Of a stretch of DNA of 64,000 nucleotides, positions 9,133-17,658 are shown in pieces (position 1 is the first letter of the stretch; every line of letters starts with the position of its first letter). The notes beneath the pieces were generated by a model. The model made no database searches. It saw nothing but the letters and a program-made list of their open reading frames with translations, and was not told where the DNA came from. A program made the position numbers and the translations under genes. Origin of the DNA: DATBHM01 sp963772375 (GTDB taxonomy: Bacteria > Actinomycetota > UBA4738 > JACQTL01); the NCBI GenBank assembly GCA_963772375.1, contig CAVYXG010000004.1, positions 186,001-250,000 on the forward strand, written 5' to 3'.

Positions 9133-10294
9133 GTGTCCTGAGTCAGAAGTTCACAGGATGTTCACGAGGATGTCCCCAGGCATGGCTCGCGTCGTGCCAG
9201 GATGCGGTATGGCCCGAGGACGACCGCTCCAGGAGCTCGCGGTGAGCGAGGAGGACCGGCAGGTGCTGGAGCGGTTCACCCGCCGGACCACCACGTCGCA
9301 GGCCCTTGCCCTGCGATCGAGGATCGTCCTGCGATCGGCCGAGGGCGCCACCAACCGGGAGGTGGCCCGGCAACTGGAGGTGACGCCCCAGACCGTCGGG
9401 AAGTGGCGGGCCCGCTACATCGAACGAGGCGTCGAGGGCCTCCTGGACGAGCCCCGGCCCGGGGCCCCCCGGAAGGTCACCGACGACAAGGTGGAGGAGG
9501 TCGTGGTGAAGACCCTCGAGTCCAAGCCGACCGACTCCACCCACTGGTCCTCAAGGGACATGGCCAAGCGAGTGGGGCTGTCGCAGTCCACCGTGGCCCG
9601 GATCTGGCGGGCGTTCGGACTGCAGCCGTGGCGGAGCGAGTCCTGGAAGCTCTCCACCGACCCCCAGTTCGTGGAGAAGGTCCGCGACATCGTGGGGCTG
9701 TACCTCGATCCGCCGGATGGCGCCCTGGTGCTGTGCGTTGACGAGAAGTCCCAGATCCAGGCGCTCGACCGGACCCAGCCCATCCTGCCGATGCGCCCGG
9801 GGACCCCGGAGCGATGGACCAACGACTACGTTCGCCACGGCACCACGTCGCTGTTCGCCGCGCTCGTCATGGCCACCGGCGAGGTCATCGGCCGGATCCA
9901 CCGCCGCCACCGCCACCAGGAGTTCCTGCGGTTCCTCAAGGCGATCGACGCCGAGACGCCGGCGGACCTCGATCTGCACCTCGTCCTGGACAACTACGGA
10001 ACCCACAAGACCCCCGCGGTGCTGCGGTGGCTGGCCCGCCACCCCCGGTTCCACCTCCACTTCACCCCGACCGGCTCCTCCTGGCTCAACCTCGTGGAGC
10101 GGTGGTTCGCGGAGCTCACCCGCCGCCAGATCAAACGCGGCGCCCACCGGTCGACCCGGGAGCTCGAGGATGCGATCCGGCACTACCTCAAGATCTACAA
10201 CCTCGATCCCAAGCCGTTCGTGTGGACGAAGTCCGCCGACCACATCCTCGAATCCGTTGCCGCATATGCTCAACGGATTTCGGACTCAGGACAC
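9133..10294 (+). mobile_element. IS630-family insertion sequence, 1162 bp, apparently intact
   Basis: The ends are inverted repeats starting GTGTCCTGAGTC (12 bp perfect, at 9133-9144 and, inverted, at 10283-10294). The match continues imperfectly for a few bases. TA flanks both ends (9131-9132 and 10295-10296), the target duplication expected for the IS630/Tc1-mariner group. A single transposase frame fills the element. Confidence 0.93.
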
Positions 10295-10297
10295 TAG
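9209..10297 (+). CDS. IS630-family DDE transposase
   Basis: About 362 residues from the ATG at 9209 (MARGRPLQEL); an upstream in-frame ATG at 9158 would add 17 residues. An N-terminal helix-turn-helix (NREVARQLEVTPQTVGKWRARY) and a second HTH (SSRDMAKRVGLSQSTVARIW) precede the catalytic core. The catalytic acids are seen as CVDEKSQIQALDRTQP, LDNYGTHKTP and NLVERWFAELTRRQ. It catalyses cut-and-paste transposition into TA. The stop codon TAG lies across the element end: its TA is the duplicated target and the G is host DNA. Confidence 0.93.
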   Translation: MARGRPLQELAVSEEDRQVLERFTRRTTTSQALALRSRIVLRSAEGATNREVARQLEVTPQTVGKWRARYIERGVEGLLDEPRPGAPRKVTDDKVEEVVVKTLESKPTDSTHWSSRDMAKRVGLSQSTVARIWRAFGLQPWRSESWKLSTDPQFVEKVRDIVGLYLDPPDGALVLCVDEKSQIQALDRTQPILPMRPGTPERWTNDYVRHGTTSLFAALVMATGEVIGRIHRRHRHQEFLRFLKAIDAETPADLDLHLVLDNYGTHKTPAVLRWLARHPRFHLHFTPTGSSWLNLVERWFAELTRRQIKRGAHRSTRELEDAIRHYLKIYNLDPKPFVWTKSADHILESVAAYAQRISDSGH

Positions 10298-10360
10298 GTG
10301 TAGTTCCCAGGGACCTTGTTGACAGAGGTGAGAGCCCCACTCCGATCCGGGGGCTCGGGG

Positions 10361-10924
10361 CTAGCGCGCCACGCGGTAGCGGAGAAAGACGACGCCCGAG
10401 CCGAAGGTGCGGGTCTCGACGAGTTCGAGATCGACCCGGCGCTCGCGCTGGGGAAAGAACGGAATGCCGCCGCCAACCAGCACCGGGTAGACCCTGGCCC
10501 GGTACTCGTCGATCAGACCCAACGCGGCCACCTCGGCGGCGAGGGTCGCGCCGCCGATCGCGATGTCGCCCTCCCCCGGCTCGGCTCGCAACCGCTCGAT
10601 CTCCTCCGCCAGGCCGCCGGAGGCCAGGCGGGCATTGCCCTGCACCGCCGACAGCGTGGTGGAGAACACCACCTTTGGGAGCGGCTTCCAGATCGCGGCA
10701 AACTCGAGCCTTGAGTCGTCGAGCGATGGATCCTGGTCGGCGATCTCCCAGTACAGCATCGTCTCGTACAGCCGTCGTCCCAACAGGTAGACGCTAACCT
10801 CTCGTATCTCTTCGGTGGCGAAGCGAAAGACGTCCTCGTCGGGCGCCGTCCAGTCGAAGTCGCCGTCCGGCCCGACGATGTAGCCGTCAAATGAGACGCC
10901 CATCGAATAGGTCACGCTGCGCAT
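10361..10924 (-). CDS. dihydrofolate reductase family protein (RibD C-terminal type)
   Basis: 187 residues. The ATG at 10924 follows GAGGAG with 7-nt spacing. The N-terminus SVTYSMGVSFDGYIVGPDGDFDW is the signature of the RibD C-terminal/DHFR-like reductases. Later landmarks are LGRRLYETM, VVFSTTL, IAIGGATLAAEVAALGLIDEY and the YPVLVGGGIPFF strand. These are soluble NAD(P)H-dependent reductases, often of unknown substrate; it is unlikely to be the cell's main DHFR. It lies in the 3 kb stretch between tRNA-Glu and its partial copy, next to an IS, so lateral acquisition is plausible. Confidence 0.85.
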   Translation of the reverse strand: MRSVTYSMGVSFDGYIVGPDGDFDWTAPDEDVFRFATEEIREVSVYLLGRRLYETMLYWEIADQDPSLDDSRLEFAAIWKPLPKVVFSTTLSAVQGNARLASGGLAEEIERLRAEPGEGDIAIGGATLAAEVAALGLIDEYRARVYPVLVGGGIPFFPQRERRVDLELVETRTFGSGVVFLRYRVAR

Positions 10925-11027
10925 CAGGAGTCCTCCTCGGTAACGGGTTGACGGTACGACCACCGGACGCCGCAGGACACATCGCGGCTCGCGGGATCCG
11001 CCTCGGGCAGGGCGACGTCGAAGTTGC

Positions 11028-11351
11028 TCACTCGGCAGGTTGGCGTGCTGCGACACCGACAGCGGACATTCGAAGGGCTGCTCGGCCCTGGATCAGCGCC
11101 CGCGCCGCCCTTCCGGTCTGGTCGGCGGCGCGGTCGATGTCAGCAGGGTCGGGTGATCCTGGTTGATCCGTGAGCAGTGCCGCGTGTCCGTGTGGGGTGG
11201 CCTCAATCGCGTCGGTCAGCTGCTCGGCGGCATCTGGATCCCCCGGGCAGAGATCGGCGACGCAAGCCTTGAGCATGCCTTCGACGTTCTCGTACGCCCG
11301 CCGCAGCTCCGGGTGGGCGCTGCTTCTTGTCGAGGCCGAGTCCGAACACAA
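11028..11351 (-). pseudogene. fragment resembling a TetR-family C-terminal domain
   Basis: An open frame of 107 codons. It starts with a TTG inside the phosphotransferase fossil and has no DNA-binding region. The stretch AHPELRRAYENVEGMLKACV and the helices after it look like the ligand-binding half of a TetR-type regulator. The similarity is weak and rests on pattern alone. It may be a real small gene, but its position, running on from the broken gene upstream, suggests rearranged debris. Confidence 0.3.
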
Positions 11352-11618
11352 CGCCGGAACCCGTACTCCCGTGCGATCACCGCGCCGTGCGGCATGGGGC
11401 TCCCACCTCCGTCACCAGGCCCTTGATCGCGACGAACAGCGGCATCCAGCTCGGGTCCGTGTAGGCAGTGACCAGGATGTCGCCCCGGTTTCGAGGTCCG
11501 CCTCGGCCATGTCCAGGATGACGAGGGCTCGCCCTTCGACGGTCCCGGCGGAAACCGGCAGGCCGACCAGCGCACCGGTTGGCAGGTTGTCGCGTCGGTA
11601 CGCGCCGGCGACGGCCAT
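11340..11618 (-). pseudogene. remnant of the swivelling His domain of a PEP-utilising enzyme
   Basis: Three frames must be joined to read one domain. The first has NLPTGALVGLPVSAGTVEGR and then ALVILDMAEADLETG. The second has GDILVTAYTDPSWMPLFVA and IKGLVTEVG. The third has PHGAVIAREYG. This is the mobile domain of PEP synthase/rifamycin phosphotransferase-type proteins, where the expected active-site context is THGAVIAREYG; here the residue before His is Pro. With two frameshifts and no other domain present it is non-functional. Confidence 0.7.
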
Positions 11619-11819
11619 CCGACGTGAGTGATCGGAACACGTAGTCCGAACTCCTGCGGAAGGGTGGTTGTAGCCCTCCCCAGCCTGGTGATCCCGTTGA
11701 TATCCCGCATGACCTCAAGAACCCGAGGGGTAGCCGGAATCGACCAGGAGTTGAAATCCGCAGGTCAGTAGGCCTCTTCGGGTTCCGCCCCAGGTCACGG
11801 ATCGGCTCGGCTCAACCTA

Positions 11820-11855
11820 TCAAGGTGGAGACACGGGTTCAAATCCCGTTTGGAC
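11820..11855 (+). repeat. 36-bp partial copy of the tRNA-Glu 3' half
   Basis: It matches 8809-8844 of tRNA-Glu at 33 of 36 positions, beginning TCAAGGTGGAGACACGGGTT. It lies in the same orientation, and no 5' half of a tRNA precedes it. This is the layout left when an element integrates into a tRNA 3' end, or of tRNA decay. Confidence 0.75.
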
Positions 11856-12137
11856 GACCCAGGCGGAGGTTCCCGACGGCGTCAGAATGAGTGAGGATGC
11901 AGCGACGCCCCCGGACATCTCCGGGGAGCCGCTGCCTTGTGGGCCCGGCGGTGCCACCTTCCCCGAGGGGGCTGGCACTGCGGCTGGAGGAGTCTCCTCC
12001 GGGCCGTGCCGATGCACCAGGGCCGAAGGTCCCGGACTGTCGAGGGCGTCCGCGGTCAGCCGCTGACTCTGCACCGTGCACCCGCCATGATCGGCCCCGC
12101 CGGACTGGCCATCCGTGCGGTGGATGACGTACGCCGT
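11856..12137. other. 282-bp spacer, no gene seen
   Basis: Neither strand shows a frame with a recognisable product between the tRNA fragment and the XRE-like gene. Confidence 0.35.
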
Positions 12138-12479
12138 CTACAGGGGCGGCGGAACGCCGAACGCCTCCTGGATGCGGCGCAGCTCGCGCATCCGGGGTTC
12201 GGTGCGGCCGTTCACCCAGCGGTTCACCGTCTTGAGGGAGACGCCGAGCATGCGGGCCGTGGCCTCCTGCGACATCTTCCGGCTGTGGATGAGCTCGGAC
12301 ATCCACCGCGCGAACGGGACGTGCTGCGCGGGCATCGGCGGAGGTTCCTGCTCCAGCAGCTCCATGGACACCGTGCCATCCTGGACCCGGAACCGGACGC
12401 GGACCTCGCCGTCGCGCCCGCGGAGGACGTCGCGGATGAGGCGTTCGGTCGCCTCGTCGATCGGGGGGTAGTCGGCCAT
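12138..12479 (-). CDS. XRE-like helix-turn-helix protein
   Basis: 113 residues from the ATG at 12479, just after GAGGAG. The C-terminal half carries a Cro/CI-type helix-turn-helix (MSQEATARMLGVSLKTVNRW, then VNGRTEPR). The N-terminal half is a small alpha/beta piece with a VRVRFRVQDGTVSMELLE strand pair. Probably a DNA-binding regulator, or the antitoxin-like partner of an absent toxin. A 10-bp palindrome lies 35 bp upstream. An upstream in-frame ATG at 12581 is possible but would overlap that palindrome and a hairpin. Confidence 0.7.
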   Translation of the reverse strand: MADYPPIDEATERLIRDVLRGRDGEVRVRFRVQDGTVSMELLEQEPPPMPAQHVPFARWMSELIHSRKMSQEATARMLGVSLKTVNRWVNGRTEPRMRELRRIQEAFGVPPPL

Positions 12480-12513
12480 GGCCTCCTCACCGTGGTCGGT
12501 GGAGCGCCACTTC

Positions 12514-12523
12514 TGTCCGGACA
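12514..12523. promoter_or_regulatory. palindrome TGTCCGGACA, possible operator
   Basis: A perfect 10-bp palindrome centred about 40 bp upstream of the XRE-like gene start. Its position suits an autoregulatory operator, but at this GC content such short palindromes also occur by chance. Confidence 0.25.
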
Positions 12524-12541
12524 AGTGTACGCCATTGGATC

Positions 12542-12559
12542 CCGGGGGCCGACCCCCGG
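12542..12559 (-). terminator. hairpin between the Crp/Fnr gene and the XRE-like gene
   Basis: CCGGGGG and CCCCCGG form a perfect 7-bp stem with a 4-nt loop, 9 nt past the end of the Crp/Fnr-type gene. There is no T-run, so intrinsic termination would be weak or of the GC-only type. Confidence 0.3.
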
Positions 12560-12567
12560 CCACGGGG

Positions 12568-13278
12568 TTATCCGGCGTCACGCAGGGGCAGCTCCCGCAT
12601 GAACCGCCCGTATTCGGCCCGGATCACGCCGAAGCATTCGCAGGCCGCCGCCTCGAGGCGCCCGGGGTCGAGGATCTCGATCCAACCGCGCCGGTATCGG
12701 ATCAGCCCGGCCTTCTGGAGCATGCCGGCGGCGATCGTCACCGTCGCCCGACGAACGCCGAGCATCTCCGCGAGGAACTCCTGGGTCAGCCCGAACGCGT
12801 CCGCGCCGACCTGGTCTCGGGTGGTCATGAGCCAGCGCGCGCAGCGCATCTCGAGCGGGTGGAGGCGGTTGCACGCCACCTCCTGCGCGGTGGCGACCTG
12901 CTGGACGAGCGCATACCGCTCGACCAGCTGGTGCAGCGGTCCGGGCACGGCGCTCGACTGACGGAACACGCCCGCATCCACCTCGATCGCGTCGCCGGCG
13001 ACCTGGCAGATGGCGCGGACGTTGGGAATCGAACGCGAACCGAGGAAGTGGTGGAGCCCCGCCATACCCTCCCTCCCGATCGTGGCCACCTCGACCATGT
13101 CACCGTCGCCCATGACCGTGACCAGGGAGACGACGCCGGAGAGCGGGAAGTAGACGGCCTTGGCAACCTGACCCGGCTCCCATAGCACGCGCCGCTGCGG
13201 CAGCTCCACGAGGTTCGCGTCCGCCAGGAGCATGCCCCGGGCCTCCTCGGGCAGCGCCGACAGCAACGCATTCTTCAT
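12568..13278 (-). CDS. Crp/Fnr-family transcriptional regulator
   Basis: 236 residues. The ATG at 13278 has GGAG 6 nt upstream. An N-terminal cyclic-nucleotide-binding-like beta-barrel (VLWEPGQVAKAVYFPLSGVV, then MVEVATIGREGMAG) is followed by a dimer helix. A winged helix (LTQEFLAEMLGVRRATVTIA) with wing LIRYRRGWIEILDP ends the DNA-binding part. There is no Fnr-type Cys cluster and the cAMP-binding Arg-Thr pair is not obvious, so the effector is unknown. Such proteins often act as repressors or stress regulators. Confidence 0.8.
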   Translation of the reverse strand: MKNALLSALPEEARGMLLADANLVELPQRRVLWEPGQVAKAVYFPLSGVVSLVTVMGDGDMVEVATIGREGMAGLHHFLGSRSIPNVRAICQVAGDAIEVDAGVFRQSSAVPGPLHQLVERYALVQQVATAQEVACNRLHPLEMRCARWLMTTRDQVGADAFGLTQEFLAEMLGVRRATVTIAAGMLQKAGLIRYRRGWIEILDPGRLEAAACECFGVIRAEYGRFMRELPLRDAG

Positions 13279-13495
13279 GGCCGGCTCCGTGCCTGCCGTC
13301 GTGAGCTCCCCGTCCACATCTCCTCCGCAGTCGAGGCGCCCCCGCGCGAGCGGCCGGAGAGCCCGGACCACTCTAGTTTCGCTTCCACGGAACCTCAAAC
13401 GCGGACCGTCACGCCCCGCCCGCCTGAGCGCCCCTGCGGGACGGCGTCCTGTGTCGCTCCGGGAGTCAACCCCCCCCCCGGAGGCGTCGCGATGC

Positions 13496-15010
13496 TCAGT
13501 CGTCGCCGGGTGGCAGGGACGCCACCCCGCCCCGGGTGCCGGGCGGCGCCGGCCGGACGCACGGCGCCCGGGCGCACGACTCCCGATACAGCCGGTGCAT
13601 GCGGTCGACGAGACGCCGCTGGATCCCCGCGTACCTGGGGTCCCCGTACACGTTGTCGAGCTCGTACGGGTCGGCCCGCAGGTCGTATAGCTCCCGCCAG
13701 TCGTTCGTGTACTCCACGTAGACATAGCGCCCGGTGTGCAGCGCCCGGTACCGCACCGGCCCGCCGCGGCTGGGCACGTTCCGGCCCTGCCATTCGATGA
13801 GCAGGTCGTGCCGCCAGTCGGGCACGTCCGCGCCGTCCCGCAGGAGCGGCATCAGGTCGCGTCCGTCCTCGGGCAGGCCGGGCGTGGTCCCGGCGATGTC
13901 GGCGAAGGTCGGCGCGATGTCGATGTTCGCCGTGAGGCGGTCGTCGGTCTCCGCCCGGTGGATCCACGGCGTCCGGATCACGAGGGGCACCTTGATGGAC
14001 TCCTCGTACGGCCACGTCTTCTTGATCAGTCGGTGCTCACCCCACAGATACCCGTTATCCGAGGAGAACACGACGATCGTGTGGTCGAGCACCCCCCGGT
14101 CACGCAGGGCGTCCACGATCCGTCCCACGTCCCGGTCGAGCGAGCGGATCGACTGGAGCATCTTCCGGCGGACGGTCTGGACCGCCTGCTGCTTGGGGGG
14201 GCGCATCAAGTGGTTGCGGCGGTACCAGGGCTTGTCCTCGATCTCCGCCTCGTTGTACGAGCGCGGCGTGTACGGCCGCAGATGGGCGAACGACCCCGCG
14301 TCCTCCGGCGCGGCCACGGCCGGCTTGTGCGGGTTGCTCGGCGCCATGTACGCGAAGAACGGCTGGGGGGCGGTCCGGACGAAATCGTCGGTCAGCCGGG
14401 TGAGGACGTCGGTCTCGTAGTTCTGCGGCTTCTTCCTGTAGAGCTCGAGGTCGCCGTCGTGGTTCAGCGTGAAGCCGTAGTACCGGTTGAGCGGCTCGGC
14501 GTCGAGGGCGGCCCACTGCGACCAGCCGGGCGGCACGCCGCAGTGATCCAGCTCCGGGTAGCCGTTCAGGTACTTGCCGAACAGCCCCGTCGTGTACCCG
14601 GCCCCCTGCAGCCAGGTGGCGACCGTCGACCCGTCGTGGAACGCCTGCGCCCCTCCGTTCGGCCCCACGTTGTCGAGCACGCCCGTGTGGTGCTGGTACT
14701 GCCCGGTGAGGAACGACGCGCGGGACGGGCAGCACACGGGCGTCGTGACGTAGAAGCGGGTGAACGTGACCCCGTGCGCCATCAGCAGGCGGCGGACGTT
14801 CGGCATCGCCCACAGCGTGTCCGCGCGCTGGTCGTCGGACAGGATGAACACGATGTTGGGCGGCGTGGGGCGCCTCGTGGCCGCCGGTGGCTCCGGCGAA
14901 CGGTCCAGCGCCCCGGCGCACCCCTGGCCGAACCCCGACCCCACGGCGACGAGGACGCCCGCAACGAGCGCCGTCGCGAGCACCACGAGCCGTCGCCTTC
15001 CCGTTCGCAT
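13496..15010 (-). CDS. secreted type I sulfatase
   Basis: 504 residues. The ATG at 15010 follows GGAGGATCC. An N-terminal signal (RRRLVVLATALVAGVLVAVG) is followed by the sulfatase fold. NIVFILSDDQRADTLW supplies metal-binding Asp residues. VCCPSRASFLTGQY is the C-x-P-S-R formylglycine motif. GKYLNGY, a VVFSSDNGYLWGEH metal site and a C-terminal LYDLRADPYELDNV end the domain. It hydrolyses sulfate esters outside the membrane once the Cys is matured; the substrate cannot be read from the sequence. No maturing enzyme or anaerobic maturase is adjacent. Confidence 0.88.
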   Translation of the reverse strand: MRTGRRRLVVLATALVAGVLVAVGSGFGQGCAGALDRSPEPPAATRRPTPPNIVFILSDDQRADTLWAMPNVRRLLMAHGVTFTRFYVTTPVCCPSRASFLTGQYQHHTGVLDNVGPNGGAQAFHDGSTVATWLQGAGYTTGLFGKYLNGYPELDHCGVPPGWSQWAALDAEPLNRYYGFTLNHDGDLELYRKKPQNYETDVLTRLTDDFVRTAPQPFFAYMAPSNPHKPAVAAPEDAGSFAHLRPYTPRSYNEAEIEDKPWYRRNHLMRPPKQQAVQTVRRKMLQSIRSLDRDVGRIVDALRDRGVLDHTIVVFSSDNGYLWGEHRLIKKTWPYEESIKVPLVIRTPWIHRAETDDRLTANIDIAPTFADIAGTTPGLPEDGRDLMPLLRDGADVPDWRHDLLIEWQGRNVPSRGGPVRYRALHTGRYVYVEYTNDWRELYDLRADPYELDNVYGDPRYAGIQRRLVDRMHRLYRESCARAPCVRPAPPGTRGGVASLPPGDD

Positions 15011-15186
15011 GGATCCTCCGCCTGCGGGTCGCGGCTGCGCTCCGGGCGGGGCGCGAACCCGGATCCGAGCCGGTCGCCCGCAGGTTCCCGTTCCCGGGTC
15101 GGAAAAGTCAACCCGGACCGTCGTTCCACGTCGGTGTCGGGACGGCCGCGTAGTCTGGGGCCGGTCCGGTGGAGGGAGGAGTTCCG

Positions 15187-15663
15187 GTGGAGGGTTTCGA
15201 GGGCTCGGTGGTGGCGGTGTTCGTGACGGCGGAGGGCGGCGGCGTGCCGGTCGAGAGGCCCGAGGTCAACGCCGTCGCCGGGCGGGGCCTCGAGGGCGAC
15301 CGCTACTTCCGGGGCGAGGGAACGTTCGTGAAGAACGGCGAGATCGACCCACGGCAGGAGGCCACGTTCATCGAATGGGAGGCCATCGAGGCGGCGCATG
15401 GCGACTACGACGTGCCGCTGTCGCCGGGTGAGCACCGCCGGAACATCGTGACCCGCGGCGTTCCGCTCAACCACCTTGTCGGCCGGGAGTTCACGGTCGG
15501 CGACGTCCGGCTGCGCGGGCTCAAGCTCTGCGAGCCGTGCGCCCACATGGAGTCCCTGTCGAAGCCGGGCGCGCGCAAGGCGCTGCTGCATCGCGGCGGC
15601 CTGCGGGCACAGATCCTCGAATCGGGGACGATCCGGCCCGGCGACCCGATCAGCCCGGCGTAG
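15187..15663 (+). CDS. MOSC domain protein
   Basis: 158 residues from the GTG at 15187, chosen because GGAGGAG sits 5 nt upstream; a GTG at 15169 would add six residues. Features of the MOSC beta-barrel are AGRGLEGDRYF, HRRNIVTRGVPLNHLVGREF, and LKLCEPCAHME with its conserved Cys. MOSC proteins handle molybdenum cofactor or sulfur transfer, and stand-alone ones are often detoxification proteins of unclear substrate. Its last 14 bp overlap the converging acetyltransferase gene. Confidence 0.85.
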   Translation: MEGFEGSVVAVFVTAEGGGVPVERPEVNAVAGRGLEGDRYFRGEGTFVKNGEIDPRQEATFIEWEAIEAAHGDYDVPLSPGEHRRNIVTRGVPLNHLVGREFTVGDVRLRGLKLCEPCAHMESLSKPGARKALLHRGGLRAQILESGTIRPGDPISPA

Positions 15664-16186
15664 CCGACCGCCAGGTCGCGCGGTCGATCGCGTAGATCCG
15701 GAGTGGAACGCCGAGCGTCGGGTGCACGTCGTCCCGTTCGAGGATCATGCCGAGGGTTCGCATCACGCGTTCGGACCGGACGTTCTCGGGCCGGCACACG
15801 CTGTGGATGCGCTCGAGGCCGGCCCGTTCGAACCCGAACCGAAGGGAGGCCCGCCCGGCCTCGGTGGCGAGCCCGCGGCCCCAGAGCGGCCTCGCGAGCA
15901 GCCAGCCCACCTCGGGCTGCTCCCAGTACGGGTGGCGGGTGACCCCGGCCCGGCCGACGCACTCCCCCGTGGCCGGGTCGCACACCGCCCATAGCGAGAA
16001 CCCGTCGCGCTTCCACCGGGCGTTCCACTCGGCCACGAGCTCTGCGGTCCGCGCGGGCGCCACCGGTCCGGCTCCGATGTACTGCATGATCTCCGGGTCG
16101 GCCTGGAGGAGGGCGAGCGCGGCCGTCCGCTCGTCGTTCCAGGCTCGGAGGTGGAGTCGTTCGGTCCGGATCTCGGAGACCCGCAC
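15650..16186 (-). CDS. GNAT-family N-acetyltransferase (RimJ/RimL-like)
   Basis: 178 residues from a GTG at 16186, 3 nt after the stop of gltX, so the two are very likely co-transcribed. The N-terminal RTERLHLRAW, the acceptor strand VGRAGVTRH, the acetyl-CoA loop PLWGRGLATEAGRASLRFGF and the SERVMRTLGM helix are typical of the RimJ/RimL branch. These acetylate protein N-termini or small amines. Coupling to gltX is an operon inference and does not give the substrate. Confidence 0.85.
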   Translation of the reverse strand: MRVSEIRTERLHLRAWNDERTAALALLQADPEIMQYIGAGPVAPARTAELVAEWNARWKRDGFSLWAVCDPATGECVGRAGVTRHPYWEQPEVGWLLARPLWGRGLATEAGRASLRFGFERAGLERIHSVCRPENVRSERVMRTLGMILERDDVHPTLGVPLRIYAIDRATWRSATPG

Positions 16187-16189
16187 GTG

Positions 16190-17620
16190 TCAGGCGGCCG
16201 CCGCGCGGAGGCGGACGAGCGTCTCGTCGCGGCCGAGCAGCTGGAGCGACTCGGGCAGCGGCGGCGAGATCGTGGTTCCGGTGACGGCGGCGCGGACGGG
16301 CTGCCATCCCTTCGTGCGGTTGAGCCCCTGGGATGCGGCGACCTCGTCGAGCGCCGCGGAGATTCCCTCCACCGTCCACGGGTCGACGGACGCCAGCCGC
16401 TCGGCGGCCCGCCTGAGGTAGTCGGGGCCGACCTTCGCCACCGCCGCGACGGCCTTCTCGTCCAGCTCGACGTCGTCGGTGAACAGGAACCGCAGCATCG
16501 TCGGCGCCTCGTCCAGGCGCTTCATCCGTTCCTTCACGTGGGGCGCGATCGCCCGGAGGGTGTCGAGGTCGGCCACCAGCCCGGCCTCCGACAGGGTCGT
16601 GAGCATGCCGGCGGCCGCCTCCTCATCGGAGAGCCCGCGGAGGTAGTCCCCGTTCATCCACGTGAGCTTTTCGGTGTCGAAGATCGCCGGGTGCCGCGAC
16701 ACCGCCCCAAGGTCGAACCGCGCCACCAGCTCGTCCCGCGGGAGGATCTCCTCGTTGTTCCCGGGCGACCATCCGAGCAGCGCGAGGTAGTTCACCAGTG
16801 CGTCCGGCAGGTAGCCGTGCTCGCGGAACCACTCGACGGCGACCGCGCCGTGGCGCTTCGACAGCTTGGCTCGGTCGGGGCCCAGGATGAGCGGAAGGTG
16901 CGCGTACTGCGGGGCCGGCTCGCCCAGCGCCTCGAACATCAGCATCTGCCGGGGCGTCGACGGCAGGAGGTCCTCGCCCCGGATCACGTGGGTCATGCCC
17001 ATCCGGAGGTCGTCGACGCCGCTCGCCAGCAGGTAGGTCGGCGAGCTGTCGCTCCGCACGATGACGAAATCGCGCAGGGACTCGTGCTCGAAGTGCTGCG
17101 GCCCCTTGACCAGGTCCTCGAAGTCGACCGCACGCCCCTCCGGGATAGCGAATCGCAGCGCCCACGACCGCCCCTCGGCCTCGAGCTTCGCGCGTTCGTC
17201 GTCGGTGAGCCGTCGGCACCGGCCGTCGTACCCCGGCGCACGGTCGGTGGCCTTCGCCCGCGCGCGGCGTTCGGCGAGCTCCTCCGGCGTGCAATAGCAG
17301 CGGTAGGCGCTGCCCTCCTCGACGAGCTTCGCGGCGGCATCCCGGTAGACCTCGAACCGCTCGGTCTGGCGGTACGGGCCGTGGGGCCCGCCGACCCCCG
17401 GGCCCTCGTCCCAGTCCAGCCCCAGCCAGTGGAGCGACCGCTCGAGGACGTGCATCGCCTCGTCGGTCACGCGGTCGGCGTCCGTGTCCTCGACGCGCAG
17501 GACGAACGTCCCGCCGTGCCGACGGGCGTACAGCCAGTTGAACAGCGCCGTCCGCGCCCCTCCCACATGGAGGGACCCGCTCGGCGCCGGGGCGAACCGA
17601 ACCCGCGGCGCGTCACCCAT
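16190..17620 (-). CDS. gltX: glutamyl-tRNA synthetase
   Basis: 476 residues, a usual length. It charges tRNA-Glu, and in organisms with GatCAB (gatC, gatA and gatB are in this window) also tRNA-Gln as the first step of the indirect Gln-tRNA pathway. The class I signature is APAPSGSLHVGGARTALFNW (HIGH equivalent) and LSKRHG is the KMSKS equivalent. YCYCTPEEL-like Cys residues and the C-terminal anticodon-binding helices are present. The tRNA-Glu at 8774 is a substrate. Gene order with the FAH-family gene matches other actinobacteria. Confidence 0.95.
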   Translation of the reverse strand: MGDAPRVRFAPAPSGSLHVGGARTALFNWLYARRHGGTFVLRVEDTDADRVTDEAMHVLERSLHWLGLDWDEGPGVGGPHGPYRQTERFEVYRDAAAKLVEEGSAYRCYCTPEELAERRARAKATDRAPGYDGRCRRLTDDERAKLEAEGRSWALRFAIPEGRAVDFEDLVKGPQHFEHESLRDFVIVRSDSSPTYLLASGVDDLRMGMTHVIRGEDLLPSTPRQMLMFEALGEPAPQYAHLPLILGPDRAKLSKRHGAVAVEWFREHGYLPDALVNYLALLGWSPGNNEEILPRDELVARFDLGAVSRHPAIFDTEKLTWMNGDYLRGLSDEEAAAGMLTTLSEAGLVADLDTLRAIAPHVKERMKRLDEAPTMLRFLFTDDVELDEKAVAAVAKVGPDYLRRAAERLASVDPWTVEGISAALDEVAASQGLNRTKGWQPVRAAVTGTTISPPLPESLQLLGRDETLVRLRAAAA

Positions 17621-17658
17621 GGCGACACATCATCCCAGGAGCCGACGGCGTGGCCGAT

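Noticed and set aside
11815..11860. A second tRNA gene
   Set aside because: Only the 3' half matches tRNA-Glu; no D arm or 5' acceptor strand precedes it.
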